A stretch of DNA of 64,000 nt. Origin: Odontocerum albicorne (lineage: Eukaryota > Arthropoda > Insecta > Trichoptera > Odontoceridae). Both the position numbers and the translations under genes were made by a program. The stretch is from contig OX463846.1 of NCBI GenBank assembly GCA_949825065.1, forward strand, positions 7,211,366-7,275,365. The letters run 5' to 3'. This document shows positions 11,469 to 23,105 of this stretch, piece after piece; the first letter of the stretch is position 1, and every line of letters starts with the position of its first letter. Under the pieces are notes generated by a model. It had not been told where the DNA came from, did no database searches, and saw nothing but the letters and a program-made list of their open reading frames with translations.

Positions 11469-11828
11469 ATTGATATGAAAATCCATACAATGTCCACATT
11501 GACTACCCAATCTTGGCAAACTGCCAAGATTGTGTAGTCAATGTGGACATTGTATGGATTTTCATATCAATTTGACTACTTACAGGAGTAAAGTGAAGTT
11601 GTTCTTTCCAAGTTGAATTGATTAAATTTGATAGACTTGCTTTGTTATGTTGGTTTCCGTGTAAGCAATGTTAAACAGCAGAATAAAGCTAGTATAAGAC
11701 AAAACTAACATAACAAAGCAAGCCTATACAATTTAACGAATTCAACTCGAAAATAACAACTTCTTCACTTTACTACTGTAGGTAGTCAAAGTGATATGAA
11801 AATCCATACAATGTCCCCATTGACTACC
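11469..11828. mobile_element. Palindromic (foldback-like) MITE with nested hairpins
   Basis: 11469-11518 and 11522-11571 form a ~50-bp stem with one mismatch and a 3-nt loop (GATATGAAAATCCATACAAT at the base). A wider inverted repeat pairs 11535-11665 with 11690-11828, including GTAAAGTGAAG against CTTCACTTTAC and GCTTGCTTTGTTATGTT against AACATAACAAAGCAAGC. The terminal motif therefore occurs three times (11471, 11550, 11797). No ORF. Confidence 0.75.
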
Positions 11829-12639
11829 TTATCTCGTCAATCTAGCTATGCAATAGTTATACAAATAATTAGTAGCAACCGATTCCCTATCGAACAAAAC
11901 ACTTTGCCGGATGGGCCTACAAGGAACGTGTAACAAGACAAGCTGATTTAGTAATTCCAGACAATTGAAATGCGAGCTGACAATTTGAAATAATGTTGTG
12001 AGCTCAAACATTTCTGTTCTGATACGGCCAGCATAGTTATTGGAATCTGCAATTTAAAATTTATGAAATGTAAAAACTTTGGCTGTATGCGTTTTCTAAA
12101 CAGATATTGTAGTTTTTCAACATGGGCAATGCACTGGAATTCAAATTTAATTTTTAACTGTACACTCGAATATTTCAGCCCATTTCCACATCGTCCCGTT
12201 GGGAAAATCCCTTTTACTCGCTAACCCAATACGCCACTGATCAGTAACCATGACAGTTTCTCTATAACTGAATTAGGAACATTGAGTGTGGTATTAGATT
12301 AAGTATTTATCTCCCTAATCACTTGTTATCATGCTGTAGCTTTAATCTGATAAAGATATTTCCTTTAAAAGCTTAATAATATCTTTTTTTTTCATTTTTT
12401 CTGATTATGTATTTATGTGAATTTTCCTGAGCTCACCCAAAAAGACACGCGCAAAAAATTTAACATTATATCATAATTGCTTCGCATTATTTTTATCGCC
12501 GATGAACACGCATCAAATTCATTATAATATTAATATGGTCATCTCGGTAATTTTTTTAGAATATTGTGGTAGCTTTTTCGTTACGTAAGGGTAGTCGACT
12601 CTCTGATGAATATAGGGTGTCCCTTTTTGAATTGTTTTT
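11829..12639. other. Intergenic, nothing recognised
   Basis: AT-rich sequence without a repeat or coding signal that I can support. A 60-codon minus-strand ORF at 11829-12011 shows no family features. Confidence 0.4.
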
Positions 12640-13570
12640 TTTTTCGTATGGTACCCCTCAATATATCCGAATTAGTGTTTCGGACATATTTAAGAACGTG
12701 GCTGGGATACAATGTTGTTTTAGGTCCTGGTAATTGATGTCCTGGTAATCGGGTTTACAACTTCTAGAGTAAGCACAGAACTCGCGGTTCGTCATTAACC
12801 TTTCCTTCCCTGTGTTGGGTATCTTCTACACGTTGCTTCTAATAACCATCAATATCTCTATAAATATAATAAATACAAGGTTAAGATTTTAGGTATTCCT
12901 CCATAATATATTTACGCATTGATTTAAAAAATAATATTAATAATAATCAGAATTTATCGACTACATCGAGGTGTTTTGTAAAGATCGAAAACAAATTCGC
13001 ATTTAAACGCTGCGAGTGCCTCGTCTTGACGATAGGTGAATAGTATGCGGGAAGCGCGACACTATATTCGCATCTCACTCTTGCATACTAGACTGAATTG
13101 CGAGGAGCTGAATTGTCTCAACGTCGCAAGCATAAGCGTAAGCGCCGGGGTATGCGACTGACGTTCCGCGCCACTAGTAGCTTCTAGGCTTGTAAATAGG
13201 TTAGACGTACGCCCGTTCCGTGAGCGTTTTTTAATGTTTTCAGATGGTTTTTTAATGTTTTCAGCAAATAAATCTCAATTATTATAATTTTTAACTTCAA
13301 TTATAATTAATTAAGGGGATTATCTATGAATATTCTTATTTTTCCGATTTAAAATCGCAAATTTTTTATTGCGCACTCACTACCCAACACCGGAGCACGC
13401 GTATTATTTTTATCACTGTAAGGGAAGGGTTAAACATGTTGGTAAGACTCTGTGCGTACGAGTGTTGTTATCAGACCAACTGTTTTACCAGACTGGCACC
13501 CTTTTTTTGTGTGCCATTAGGAATTTAACCCGAAACCCCCGGGTGGAAGACAAAAATCTTATCAATAAAA
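12640..13570 (-). mobile_element. SINE family 1 copy, split by a TTAA MITE
   Basis: 12640-12794 matches the tail half of the SINE at 30178-30490 (GGTACCCCTCAATAT, then AGAACTCGCGGTTCGTCA), and 13434-13570 continues the same alignment (ATGTTGGTAAGACTCTG). The MITE sits exactly between. The tRNA-like head would lie at 13500-13570 on the minus strand, with a degraded B box (GGTTTCGGGTTAAATTCC). Confidence 0.7.
12799..13429. mobile_element. TTAA MITE, family 1, copy 1 (~631 bp)
   Basis: Flanked by TTAA at 12795-12798 and 13430-13433. Ends are CCTTTCCTTCCCTGTG and, reversed, CCCTTCCCTTACAGTG. It shares its interior with copies at 22465, 25562 and 47498 (ATTCCTCCATAATATATTTA; GTTTTCAGCAAATAAAT). 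Short inverted motifs GTGTTGGGTA (12812) and TACCCAACAC (13380) face each other at the two ends, where other copies have a different palindrome. No transposase ORF. Confidence 0.85.
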
Positions 13571-13579
13571 TATAGAGTT

Positions 13580-14290
13580 CGTCTCATTTTGAAATCAGAG
13601 TTTATTTAAAAAAAAACGCACCATTTTTAGAAAATTACCAGTTTATTAATTTCAGCGTCAAGACATGGGAATCATTTTCCAAATAAAATATCTGCCAAAC
13701 ATCCCACTAGGTTGTTCCTTCTGATCACTCTTTTGGCGAAAATTTTAATTGCATTTTCGCACTATTGCGGCCCATTTTCATGAATAACTTGACGTATTTG
13801 GCTCGTTCTTCACGAAGTCCCAGAGAAAAACGTTTAAAGGCATTATTAGATCGCACGATCTCGCCGCCCAATCGATGTCACCATGTCGAGAAAATACACA
13901 GACAGAAAATTTTAACTGCAATATAGGCTTTCTCTTGCCGTATGGTACGTAGCGTCGTTATGGTGAAATACCATATCCTCGATACCAATATCCTCCAATT
14001 GAAACCGTAAAAAGTTTGTCAGGACCACAAAAAAGTTGCAACAGCGTTCACCATTTACAGTAGCCATTTCGCCATTCTCATTAAAAAACGACCCAATAAC
14101 ACCTCCAACCCATAAACTACACCATAATCTAATTCGATGAATTGGTTGTTCTTCATACATTCGAGGTTTTTAACTTCTATAAACACGATAAGTTTACTTA
14201 TAGACATATCTACCGATATGAAAAATGTCTTTGTCGCTGAAGATGATTTTGTTACAAAATTTAGTATCATCTGCAGTGTGCACTAGGATC
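13580..14290 (-). pseudogene. DD41D-like mariner transposase remnant
   Basis: Catalyses cut-and-paste transposition in intact relatives. Minus-strand frames give, in order, a region around the first catalytic aspartate (FFISVDMSISKLIVF, aligning with the 'F..GYVNKQN' segment of relatives), then ELDYGVVYGLEV and TVNGERC, then HHNDATYHTARES, which corresponds to the second aspartate segment (QQDGATCHTARE in relatives). Downstream text toward 13720 still hints at 'DYFLW'. Frames change several times (13912-14160 against 14055-14270), and no terminal inverted repeats were found, so this is an old fragment. It is related to the better-preserved copy at 62103-63055. Confidence 0.72.
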
Positions 14291-14584
14291 CACCGAGGTA
14301 CTTAAGGTCTTAAGGCTCAAGTTTTTGAGTCAACTGAATTTTTTATGCGTCTAGACTAAGATCTTGGGTTAAATTCGTTGCGTGGAGTTTCTGGAAATGT
14401 CCGATTGCTTCGAACGGTGACGAATTGAGGTTTTTGGTTTTTCGGCAATATTTCACTCACTCGAGTGATATTTTTTATTGAACGAATATTACAACCACAC
14501 ACGTATTTGATAATGATAAAAACAATACGAATTTTGTGAACCATATTTACAACAGATCGCGAATTTTCATAAAAGGATTGCAAT

Positions 14585-17500
14585 TTGTTTTTGTTCTTCC
14601 ATTTTGAGTCGCTGCGTGATGAATTTACCTGGTCTCTAGATGACAATGACAAGTATTGTTTTTATATGTTCTTCCATTTTGAATCGCTGCATGATAAATT
14701 TGCCTGGTTTCTAGATCACATATGACAAGTAATTCTTTTTTTTTATGTTCTTCCATTTTGAATCGCTGCATGATGAACTTACATGGTATCTCAATGACAG
14801 ATGACAAGTAATTCCTTTTATATGTTCTTCCATTTTGAATCGCTGCATGATAAATTTGCCTGGTTTCTAGATCACAGATGACAAGTAATTCTTTTTTTAT
14901 ATTCTTCCATTTTGAATCGCTGCATGATGAACTTACATGGTATCTCAATGACAGATGACAAGTAATTACTTTTATATGTTCTTCCATTTTGAATCGCTGC
15001 ATGATAAATTTGCCTGGTTTCTAGATCACAGATGACAAGTAATTCTTTTTTTATATTCTTAGATTTTGAATCGCTGCATGATGAACTTACATGGTATCTC
15101 AATGACAGATGACAAGTAATTATTTTTATATGTTCTTCCATTTTGAATCGCTGCATGATAAATTTGCCTGGTTTCTAGATCACAGATGACAAGTAATTCT
15201 TTTTTTATATTCTTCCATTTTGAATCGCTGCATGATGAACTTACATGGTCTCTAAATGACAGATGACAAGTAATTATTTTTATATGTTCTTCCATTTTGA
15301 ATCGCTGCATGATAAATTTGCCTGGTTTCTAGATCACATATGACAAGTAATTCTTTTTTTTATGTTCTTCCATTTTGAATCGCTGCATGATGAACTTACA
15401 TGGTATGTAAATGACAGATGACAAGTAATTATTTTTATATGTTCTTCCATTTTGAATCGCTGCATGATAAATTTGCCTGGTTTCTAGATCACAGATGACA
15501 AGTAATTCTTTTTATATGTTCTTCCATTTTGAATCGCTGCATGATGAAGATGAACTTACATGGTCTCTAAATGACAGATGACAAGTAATTCCTTTTATAT
15601 GTTCTTCCATTTTGAATCGCTGCATGATAAATTTGCCTGGTTTCTAGATCACAGATGACAAGTAATTCTTTTTTTATATTCTTCCATTTTGAATCGCTGC
15701 ATGATGAACTTACATGGTATCTCAATGACAGATGACAAGTAATTATTTTTATATGTTCTTCCATTTTGAATCGCTGCATGATAAATTTGCCTGGTTTCTA
15801 GATCACAGATGACAAGTAATTCTTTTTTTATATTCTTCCATTTTGAATCGCTGCATGATGAACTTACATGGTATCTCAATGACAGATGACAAGTAATTCC
15901 TTTTATATGTTCTTCCATTTTGAATCGCTGCATGATAAATTTGCCTGGTTTCTAGATCACAGATGACAAGTAATTCTTTTTTTATATTCTTCCATTTTGA
16001 ATCGCTGCATGATGAACTTACATGGTATCTCAATGACAGATGACAAGTAATTCCTTTTATATGTTCTTCCATTTTGAATCGCTGCATGATAAATTTGCCT
16101 GGTTTCTAGATCACAGATGACAAGTAATTCTTTTTTTATATTCTTCCATTTTGAATCGCTGCATGATGAACTTACATGGTATCTCAATGACAGATGACAA
16201 GTAATTATTTTTATATGTTCTTCCATTTTGAATCGCTGCATGATAAATTTGCCTGGTTTCTAGATCACAGATGACAAGTAATTCTTTTTTTATATTCTTC
16301 CATTTTGAATCGCTGCATGATGAACTTACATGGTATCTCAATGACAGATGACAAGTAATTATTTTTATATGTTCTTCCATTTTGAATCGCTGCATTATAA
16401 ATTTGCCTGGTTTCTAGATCACATATGACAAGTAATTCTTTTTTTTATGTTCTTCCATTTTGAATCGCTGCATGATGAACTTACATGGTATGTAAATGAC
16501 AGATGACAAGTAATTATTTTTATATGTTCTTCCATTTTGAATCGCTGCATGATAAATTTGCCTGGTTTCTAGATCACATATGACAAGTAATTCTTTTTTT
16601 TATGTTCTTCCATTTTGAATCGCTGCATGATGAACTTACATGGTATGTAAATGACAGATGACAAGTAATTATTTTTATATGTTCTTCCATTTTGAATCGC
16701 TGCATGATAAATTTGCCTGGTTTCTAGATCACATATGACAAGTAATTCTTTTTTTTATGTTCTTCCATTTTGAATCGCTGCATGATGAACTTACATGGTA
16801 TGTAAATGACAGATGACAAGTAATTATTTTTATATGTTCTTCCATTTTGAATCGCTGCATGATAAATTTGCCTGGTTTCTAGATCACATATGACAAGTAA
16901 TTCTTTTTTAATATTCTTCCATTTTGAATCGCTGCATGATGAACTTACATGGTATGTAAATGACAGATGACAAGTAATTCTTTTTATATGTTCTTCCATT
17001 TTGAATCGCTGCATGATAAATTTGCCTGGTTTCTAGATCACATATGACAAGTAATTCTTTTTTTTATGTTCTTCCATTTTGAATCGCTGCATGATGAACT
17101 TACATGGTATGTAAATGACAGATGACAAGTAATTATTTTTATATGTTCTTCCATTTTGAATCGCTGCATGATAAATTTGCCTGGTTTCTAGATCACATAT
17201 GACAAGTAATTCTTTTTATATGTTCTTCCATTTTGAATCGCTGCATGATGAAGATGAACTTACATGGTCTCTAAATGACAGATGACAAGTAATTCCTTTT
17301 ATATGTTCTTCCATTTTGAATCGCTGCATGATAAATTTGCCTGGTTTCTAGATCACATATGACAAGTAATTCTTTTTTTTATGTTCTTCCATTTTGAATC
17401 GCTGCATGATGAACTTACATGGTATGTAAATGACAGATGACAAGTAATTATTTTTATATGTTCTTCCATTTTGAATCGCTGCATGATAAATTTGCCTGGT

Positions 17501-19625
17501 TTCTAGATCACATATGACAAGTAATTCTTTTTTTTATGTTCTTCCATTTTGAATCGCTGCATGATGAACTTACATGGTATGTAAATGACAGATGACAAGT
17601 AATTATTTTTATATGTTCTTCCATTTTGAATCGCTGCATGATAAATTTGCCTGGTTTCTAGATCACATATGACAAGTAATTCTTTTTATATGTTCTTCCA
17701 TTTTGAATCGCTGCATGATGAAGATGAACTTACATGGTCTCTAAATGACAGATGACAAGTAATTCCTTTTATATGTTCTTCCATTTTGAATCGCTGCATG
17801 ATAAATTTGCCTGGTTTCTAGATCACATATGACAAGTAATTCTTTTTATATGTTCTTCCATTTTGAATCGCTGCATGATGAAGATGAACTTACATGGTCT
17901 CTAAATGACAGATGACAAGTAATTCCTTTTATATGTTCTTCCATTTTGAATCGCTGCATGATAAATTTGCCTGGTTTCTAGATCACAGATGACAAGTAAT
18001 TCTTTTTTTATATTCTTCCATTTTGAATCGCTGCATGATGAACTTACATGGTATCTCAATGACAGATGACAAGTAATTATTTTTATATGTTCTTCCATTT
18101 TGAATCGCTGCATGATAAATTTGCCTGGTTTCTAGATCACAGATGACAAGTAATTCTTTTTTTATATTCTTCCATTTTGAATCGCTGCATGATGAACTTA
18201 CATGGTATCTCAATGACAGATGACAAGTAATTATTTTTATATGTTCTTCCATTTTGAATCGCTGCATGATAAATTTGCCTGGTTTCTAGATCACATATGA
18301 CAAGTAATTCTTTTTTTTATGTTCTTCCATTTTGAATCGCTGCATGATGAACTAACATGGTATGTAAATGACAGATGACAAGTAATTCTTTTTATATGTT
18401 CTTCCATTTTGAATCGCTGCATGATGAACTTACATGGTATGTAAATGACAGATGACAAGTAATTATTTTTATATGTTCTTCCATTTTGAATCGCTGCATG
18501 ATAAATTTGCCTGGTTTCTAGATCACATATGACAAGTAATTCTTTCTTTTATGTTCTTCCATTTTGAATCGCTGCATGATGAACTTACATGGTATGTAAA
18601 TGACAGATGACAAGTAATTCTTTTTATTTGTTCTTCCATTTTGAATCGCTGCATGATGAACTTACATGGTCTCTAAATGACAGATGACAAGTAATTCCTT
18701 TTATATGTTCTTCCATTTTGAATCGCTGCATGATAAATTTGCCTGGTTTCTAGATCACATATGACAAGTAATTCTTTTTTTTATGTTCTTCCATTTTGAA
18801 TCGCTGCATGATGAACTTACATGGTATGTAAATGACAGATGACAAGTAATTCTTTTTATATGTTCTTCCATTTTGAATCGCTGCATGATGAACTTACATG
18901 GTCTCTAAATGACAGATGACAAGTAATTCCTTTTATATGTTCTTCCATTTTGAATCGCTGCATGATAAATTTGCCTGGTTTCTAGATCACATATGACAAG
19001 TAATTCTTTTTTTTATGTTCTTCCATTTTGAATCGCTGCATGATGAACTTACATGGTATGTAAATGACAGATGACAAGTAATTCTTTTTATATGTTCTTC
19101 CATTTTGAATCGCTGCATGATAAATTTGCCTGGTTTCTAGATCACATATGACAAGTAATTCTTTTTTAATATTCTTCCATTTTGAATCGCTGCATGATGA
19201 ACTTACATGGTATGTAAATGACAGATGACAAGTAATTCTTTTTATATGTTCTTCCATTTTGAATCGCTGCATGATGAACTTACATGGTCTCTAAATGACA
19301 GATGACAAGTAATTCCTTTTATATGTTCTTCCATTTTGAATCGCTGCATGATAAATTTGCCTGGTTTCTAGATCACATATGACAAGTAATTCTTTTTTTT
19401 ATGTTCTTCCATTTTGAATCGCTGCATGATGAACTTACATGGTATGTAAATGACAGATGACAAGTAATTCTTTTTATATGTTCTTCCATTTTGAATCGCT
19501 GCATGATAAATTTGCCTGGTTTCTAGATCACAGATGACAAGTAATTCTTTTTTAATATTCTTCCATTTTGAATCACTGCATGATGAATTTGCCTGATCTC
19601 TAAATGACAGATGACAAATAATATT
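14585..19625. repeat. Satellite B: 77-bp monomers in 154-bp A/B dimers
   Basis: About 65 monomers of ~77 bp, each with TTCTTCCATTTTGAATCGCT. Type A continues GATAAATTTGCCTGGTTTCT and type B GATGAACTTACATGGTAT. Through most of the array A and B alternate strictly, so identical blocks recur every 154 bp (for example 15933, 16087, 16241, 16395). Sub-variants form local blocks: TATCTCAATGACAG with ATCACAGATG (14.8-16.4 kb and 17.9-18.3 kb), TATGTAAATGACAG with ATCACATATG (16.4-19.5 kb), and a B variant with an extra AAGATG (15541, 17239, 17717, 17878). Edge monomers at 14590 and 19560 are diverged. ORFs of 70-125 codons across the array are repeat artefacts, since 154 is not a multiple of three. 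Confidence 0.97.
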
Positions 19626-19805
19626 TTTTACACCGAACGATTAAAAGATGAAGCTCAATTCAAATTTCAGGTCTCAAATTTATGTTCTAAATGGGACACT
19701 CTTTATAAAATGATTTAAATTCTCGCTGGGTTAGCAGGTGTACCAGATTCATATCCGAGTGTGTTTTACTTTCAAATTTAATTTTATTTGAGTATCTGTA
19801 ACTTA

Positions 19806-20165
19806 TTGGTGACCTCCGTGGCCTAGTAAGTAAGGTGTTAACTTCCACCCCGTGTGTTTTTGGCTCGATTCTAGATGTTACCTGAAAAATTTAATAAAAA
19901 GGGTCCTAGTTTGGTTAAAAAATTCACACGATACATGCGCTCCGGTAACAATACTTACAAGCAATAAACGTGTGCTAGTATTATTGCTTCTTCACGTACA
20001 ATGGCGAACTGCCAGTTCCGTGCGTGCTTAAGTGGTCCAAAGCCCGAAAACTCAATGAATGAGGTAGAAGACAATGCGGTTTCCATCGAAGATTTTCAAA
20101 ATGTTTGAATTGACAATTTGGATGTGTTGAAGGGTACCATATGAATAAATAAAACATGCCGAAAG
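19806..20165 (+). mobile_element. SINE family 1, near full length
   Basis: The tRNA-like head has an A-box-like TGGCCTAGTAAGTAAGG (about 19821) and a B-box-like GGCTCGATTCT (about 19861). The body contains GAACTGCCAGTTCCGTGCGT (20005), and the 3' end has AAGGGTACCATATGAATAAA. The same head (GACCTCCGT-GCCTAGT) and tail occur at 30178-30490 and, split, at 12640-13570. No coding capacity; such elements are copied by LINE proteins. Confidence 0.75.
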
Positions 20166-20630
20166 ATCTATGTACCATGCTTTATAAATATACTTCCTGC
20201 GTTATGAGTTATTAGCTGTTTTCAGTCCGTCGTAGCTACTATTATTTTCATACTCGGGTGTATCACTACCGGAGGAGTCCCTTTAATCAGTTCCTTCTTC
20301 GTCACTACGTAACGTCGCGATTGTATAAAAACCAGAAGATTTCGCTCTTCTAGTGTAGATCGCGCTGGATGGGGTTTTACTTTCTTCCCCAAAACAGCGT
20401 AGTTGATGGTGGGATCGAACTGAACTATCTTTCTTTGCAGTTCGTCTATATTTGGTAAGTTTTCTGCGGTTTTCTTACCTAATATGTTTTATACACGTCC
20501 AGATATGAGGTAACATCTTATCCGCAGCTGTTACCTTTCTGTTTGTGTACTCTGAAATTATTTTTTTCCTTTAAACATGAGCTCATTTCCCGTTGAAAGT
20601 TAAGTTTTATTTTACATATATAGAGCGTCC
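20166..20630. other. Unclassified segment with a possible core promoter
   Basis: Holds a TATAAAAA box at about 20326, in a locally GC-richer stretch, and a consensus-like 5' splice site TTTG|GTAAGT at about 20456. These might be a degraded LTR or a chance pairing; no ORF or LTR partner is visible nearby. Confidence 0.25.
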
Positions 20631-20634
20631 TTAA

Positions 20635-20866
20635 CACTTGCCTTACTGTGCTAAATAATTCCGCCAGCCACGTTTCTGGACGCTAAGCGTCCAGTGAAAA
20701 ATGTGTGTTTTCAATTAAAATTATGCAAAATCTGCAAGGTTATTTTTTTGTAATTAGCTATAAAAATCATTTTATTATGTATTAAAACGTCGAATAATAT
20801 AAAATAAGTGCAAGAAATGAAAATATAAGTCCTGGTCACTCGCTATCCATCACAGGGCGGCGAGTG
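20635..20866. mobile_element. TTAA MITE, family 2, copy 1 (~232 bp)
   Basis: The left end is TTAACACTTGCCTTACTGTG (TTAA at 20631-20634); the right end is CACAGGGCGGCGAGTG followed by a decayed TTCA. A near-palindrome TGGACGCTAAGCGTCCA lies just inside the left end. It matches 21608-21822 along its length. Confidence 0.82.
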
Positions 20867-21507
20867 TTCAAGATAATTATATACTCAAGAGTTTGCTAAA
20901 TAAATTTGAATTTTTAGTGATAGCGGAAAAAAATTAATAGTTTCAAATATTTAAAACTCCTGGTTTCTCGAACTTTAGCTTTGCCTTTGATGTATAAATA
21001 TTAATCTCATGAATATTCTAAAAGTTAAAAAAATACAAAGGGGGGGAATAAGATTAATGTGACAGACAAGCGAAGTGAAAAATTCTTCGAAGAAGCCAAA
21101 AATTTGAAATTATTCAAAAAAAAAAAAAAACGAATCTGCTATTAAAAATTACCATGGAAAAAAATCCATCAAAAATCCTCAAAAATAATTTTATATCGTG
21201 AAACTTCGTATTCCGTAAAACACATATTTCTAATTAGAAATATGGAGTGTTCATATTTTAGTATTTAAGATATACGTGTTTACAAGAAATTTATAATTCC
21301 TAAAACATTTATTCTCGAATTCGACAACCTCATAATTTGCTAAGATATAACAATATTTTAGTACCAGCATTGATGTATATAACAGTATTTTAGTACCAAC
21401 ATTGATGTTTGAGAGTGAAGCGTTGACTCGAAATAGAGCTGAAAAGATCGAATAAATTATGTAGGAATGTGTGCACTTAGAAGACTTCATTTATTAGGAT
21501 CGAATAA
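20867..21507. other. Intergenic AT-rich, nothing firm
   Basis: A short internal duplication (TATAACA-ATTTTAGTACCA-CATTGATG at 21347 and 21377) and a poly-A run near 21117. A 79-codon minus-strand ORF at 21251-21490 overlaps the duplication and shows no family features. Confidence 0.35.
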
Positions 21508-21925
21508 TTTCAGTAGTCAAGTTGGTAAGATATCCCTCTTCCTATCTAGGGGTTGCAAATTTTCGTTGAACTCAGATTAAAAAAAATCCAGTCTGGTTTT
21601 CACTTAACACTTGCCTTACTGTGCTAAAAAATTCCGCCAGCCACGGTGCTGGACGCTAAGCGTCCAGCGAAAAATTTATGTTTTAAATTAAAATTATGCA
21701 AAGTCTGCCAGGTAATTTTTTGTAATAAGCCATAAAAATCATTTTATTACGTATTAAAACGTCGAATAATCAAATACAATATAAGTCCCGGTCACTCGAT
21801 ATCCATTACAGGGTGGCAAGTGTTAAGGCCGCATTGACATATTTCTATTTGGTTGGAATTGATTACCACACAGCAATAAGACAGCCAGGTTATATTGTAT
21901 ACACCGAAAGTGTAATACAATAATT
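21508..21925 (+). mobile_element. SINE family 2 copy, split by a TTAA MITE
   Basis: 21508-21603 gives the head (AGTCAAGTTGGTAAGATAT, GGGTTGCAAATTTTCG) and core CAGTCTGGTTTTCAC. After the MITE, 21827-21925 continues with GGCCGCATTGACAT and the tail TTGGTTGGAATTGATTACCA. Uninterrupted relatives at 28310 read GGTTTTCACTTAAGGTCTG, so the TTAA used as target is visible in the empty site. Confidence 0.75.
21608..21822. mobile_element. TTAA MITE, family 2, copy 2 (~215 bp)
   Basis: Flanked by intact TTAA at 21604-21607 and 21823-21826. The inverted ends CACTTGCC and GGCAAGTG are perfect. The palindrome TGGACGCTAAGCGTCCA is intact at about 21650. Confidence 0.88.
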
Positions 21926-22464
21926 TATTGGCGTAGACATGTGATTCAAATGCCAGTCAGATATTTATCGAAGGACTTCCGAGGGTTGTCTCAAGCAAGC
22001 TTGGAGAAAACAGATTAGGTCTACAATGTTACGCAGTGACCGAGTTGGTACAGAAAAGCACGAAGTGGCAGAAAGCTTATGAAGTTGATAAGTATTAGGA
22101 TGGACTTAAACAAATAATGATTATTAAATAAAAAAATAAGATATTTTTGATTTTCTTCCTGTATTTTTTAATTTACATTCATTTGAAATCAATGTTTAAA
22201 TTTTCATGAGGTTTTAGAATTTCCCGCGAAACTATGACCTCACTACAAAAAATCAATTATAATCTGCTCGAGTTAAAATTCACAAGTAATAAAATGTGTG
22301 AAAAATGTAATTAAAAAATAAAGTAAAAAATTAAAAAGTCGGTTTTTAAAGTGACATTTTCATTGGACTTAAGATGGAAGAATAGTACAGTGGTATACCT
22401 AGTGTTACGGACATTCAAGTTGTTCCAACCATGACTGCAATAGTTAGGACAGGAACCTTATTAT
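21926..22464. other. Mostly unclassified; possible LINE scrap
   Basis: Around 21985-22085 a plus-strand frame reads KSTKWQKAYEV, reminiscent of the 'DR.KWR' ending of LINE ORF2 proteins, but too short to place. The remainder is AT-rich with no structure that I can support. Confidence 0.25.
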
Positions 22465-23101
22465 CCCTTCCTTCCCTGTGATGTGTAACTAGTACACATT
22501 TCTTCTAAAAACTTTAATATCTCTATAAATATAATAAATACTGGGTTCAGATTTTAAGTATTCCTCCGTAATACATTTACGCATTGAATGAAAAAATAAT
22601 ATTAATAATAACTAGCATTTATCGGCCACGTCAGAGATATTTTGTGAAAATCGGGAATAAATTCACCAATACAATCAAACGTGTGACGTAGGTATATTCA
22701 TTCTAAAAAACCCGCTATGGATGAAGAAGCAACGCTATTCACGTCTCATTCTCACTTTACTTCAGTATATGGGAACGCAAGAAATAGAATCTCAGTTTGC
22801 AATTGTGTTTCTTCCTTCGAGGTATAACATACACAGTGTTAGTCCGTCTCAACTCTCAGTAGCTCTAGGGCATCCATTTGAGGTGGGCTCTTTGCCCATT
22901 TTGTGAACGTCGGCCGATTTTTTCATGTTTTCAGCAATTAAATTTCAATTATTATCACTTTTGACTTCAAATTTAATTAATTTAAGCGATTGGCTATGAA
23001 TGTTCTTATTTTTACGATTTTAAATCGCTCATTTTTCATGTGTATTGAATACACAGCACCGGAACGCGTGAATTTTTTTTAACACACGAAAGGTAAGGTT
23101 A
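22465..23101. mobile_element. TTAA MITE, family 1, copy 2 (~637 bp)
   Basis: The left end CCCTTCCTTCCCTGTGATGT follows TTAT (decayed TTAA, 22461-22464); the right side meets TTAA at 23102-23105. Interior as in copy 1, including ATTCCTCCGTAATACATTTA. The subterminal palindrome TGTGTAACTAGTACACA is present at about 22482. Confidence 0.8.
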
Positions 23102-23105
23102 TTAA

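Noticed and set aside
14625..19272. Many minus-strand ORFs of 70-125 codons starting MQRFKMEEH
   Set aside because: They recur every 154 bp, shift frame at each dimer and are translations of satellite B, not genes.
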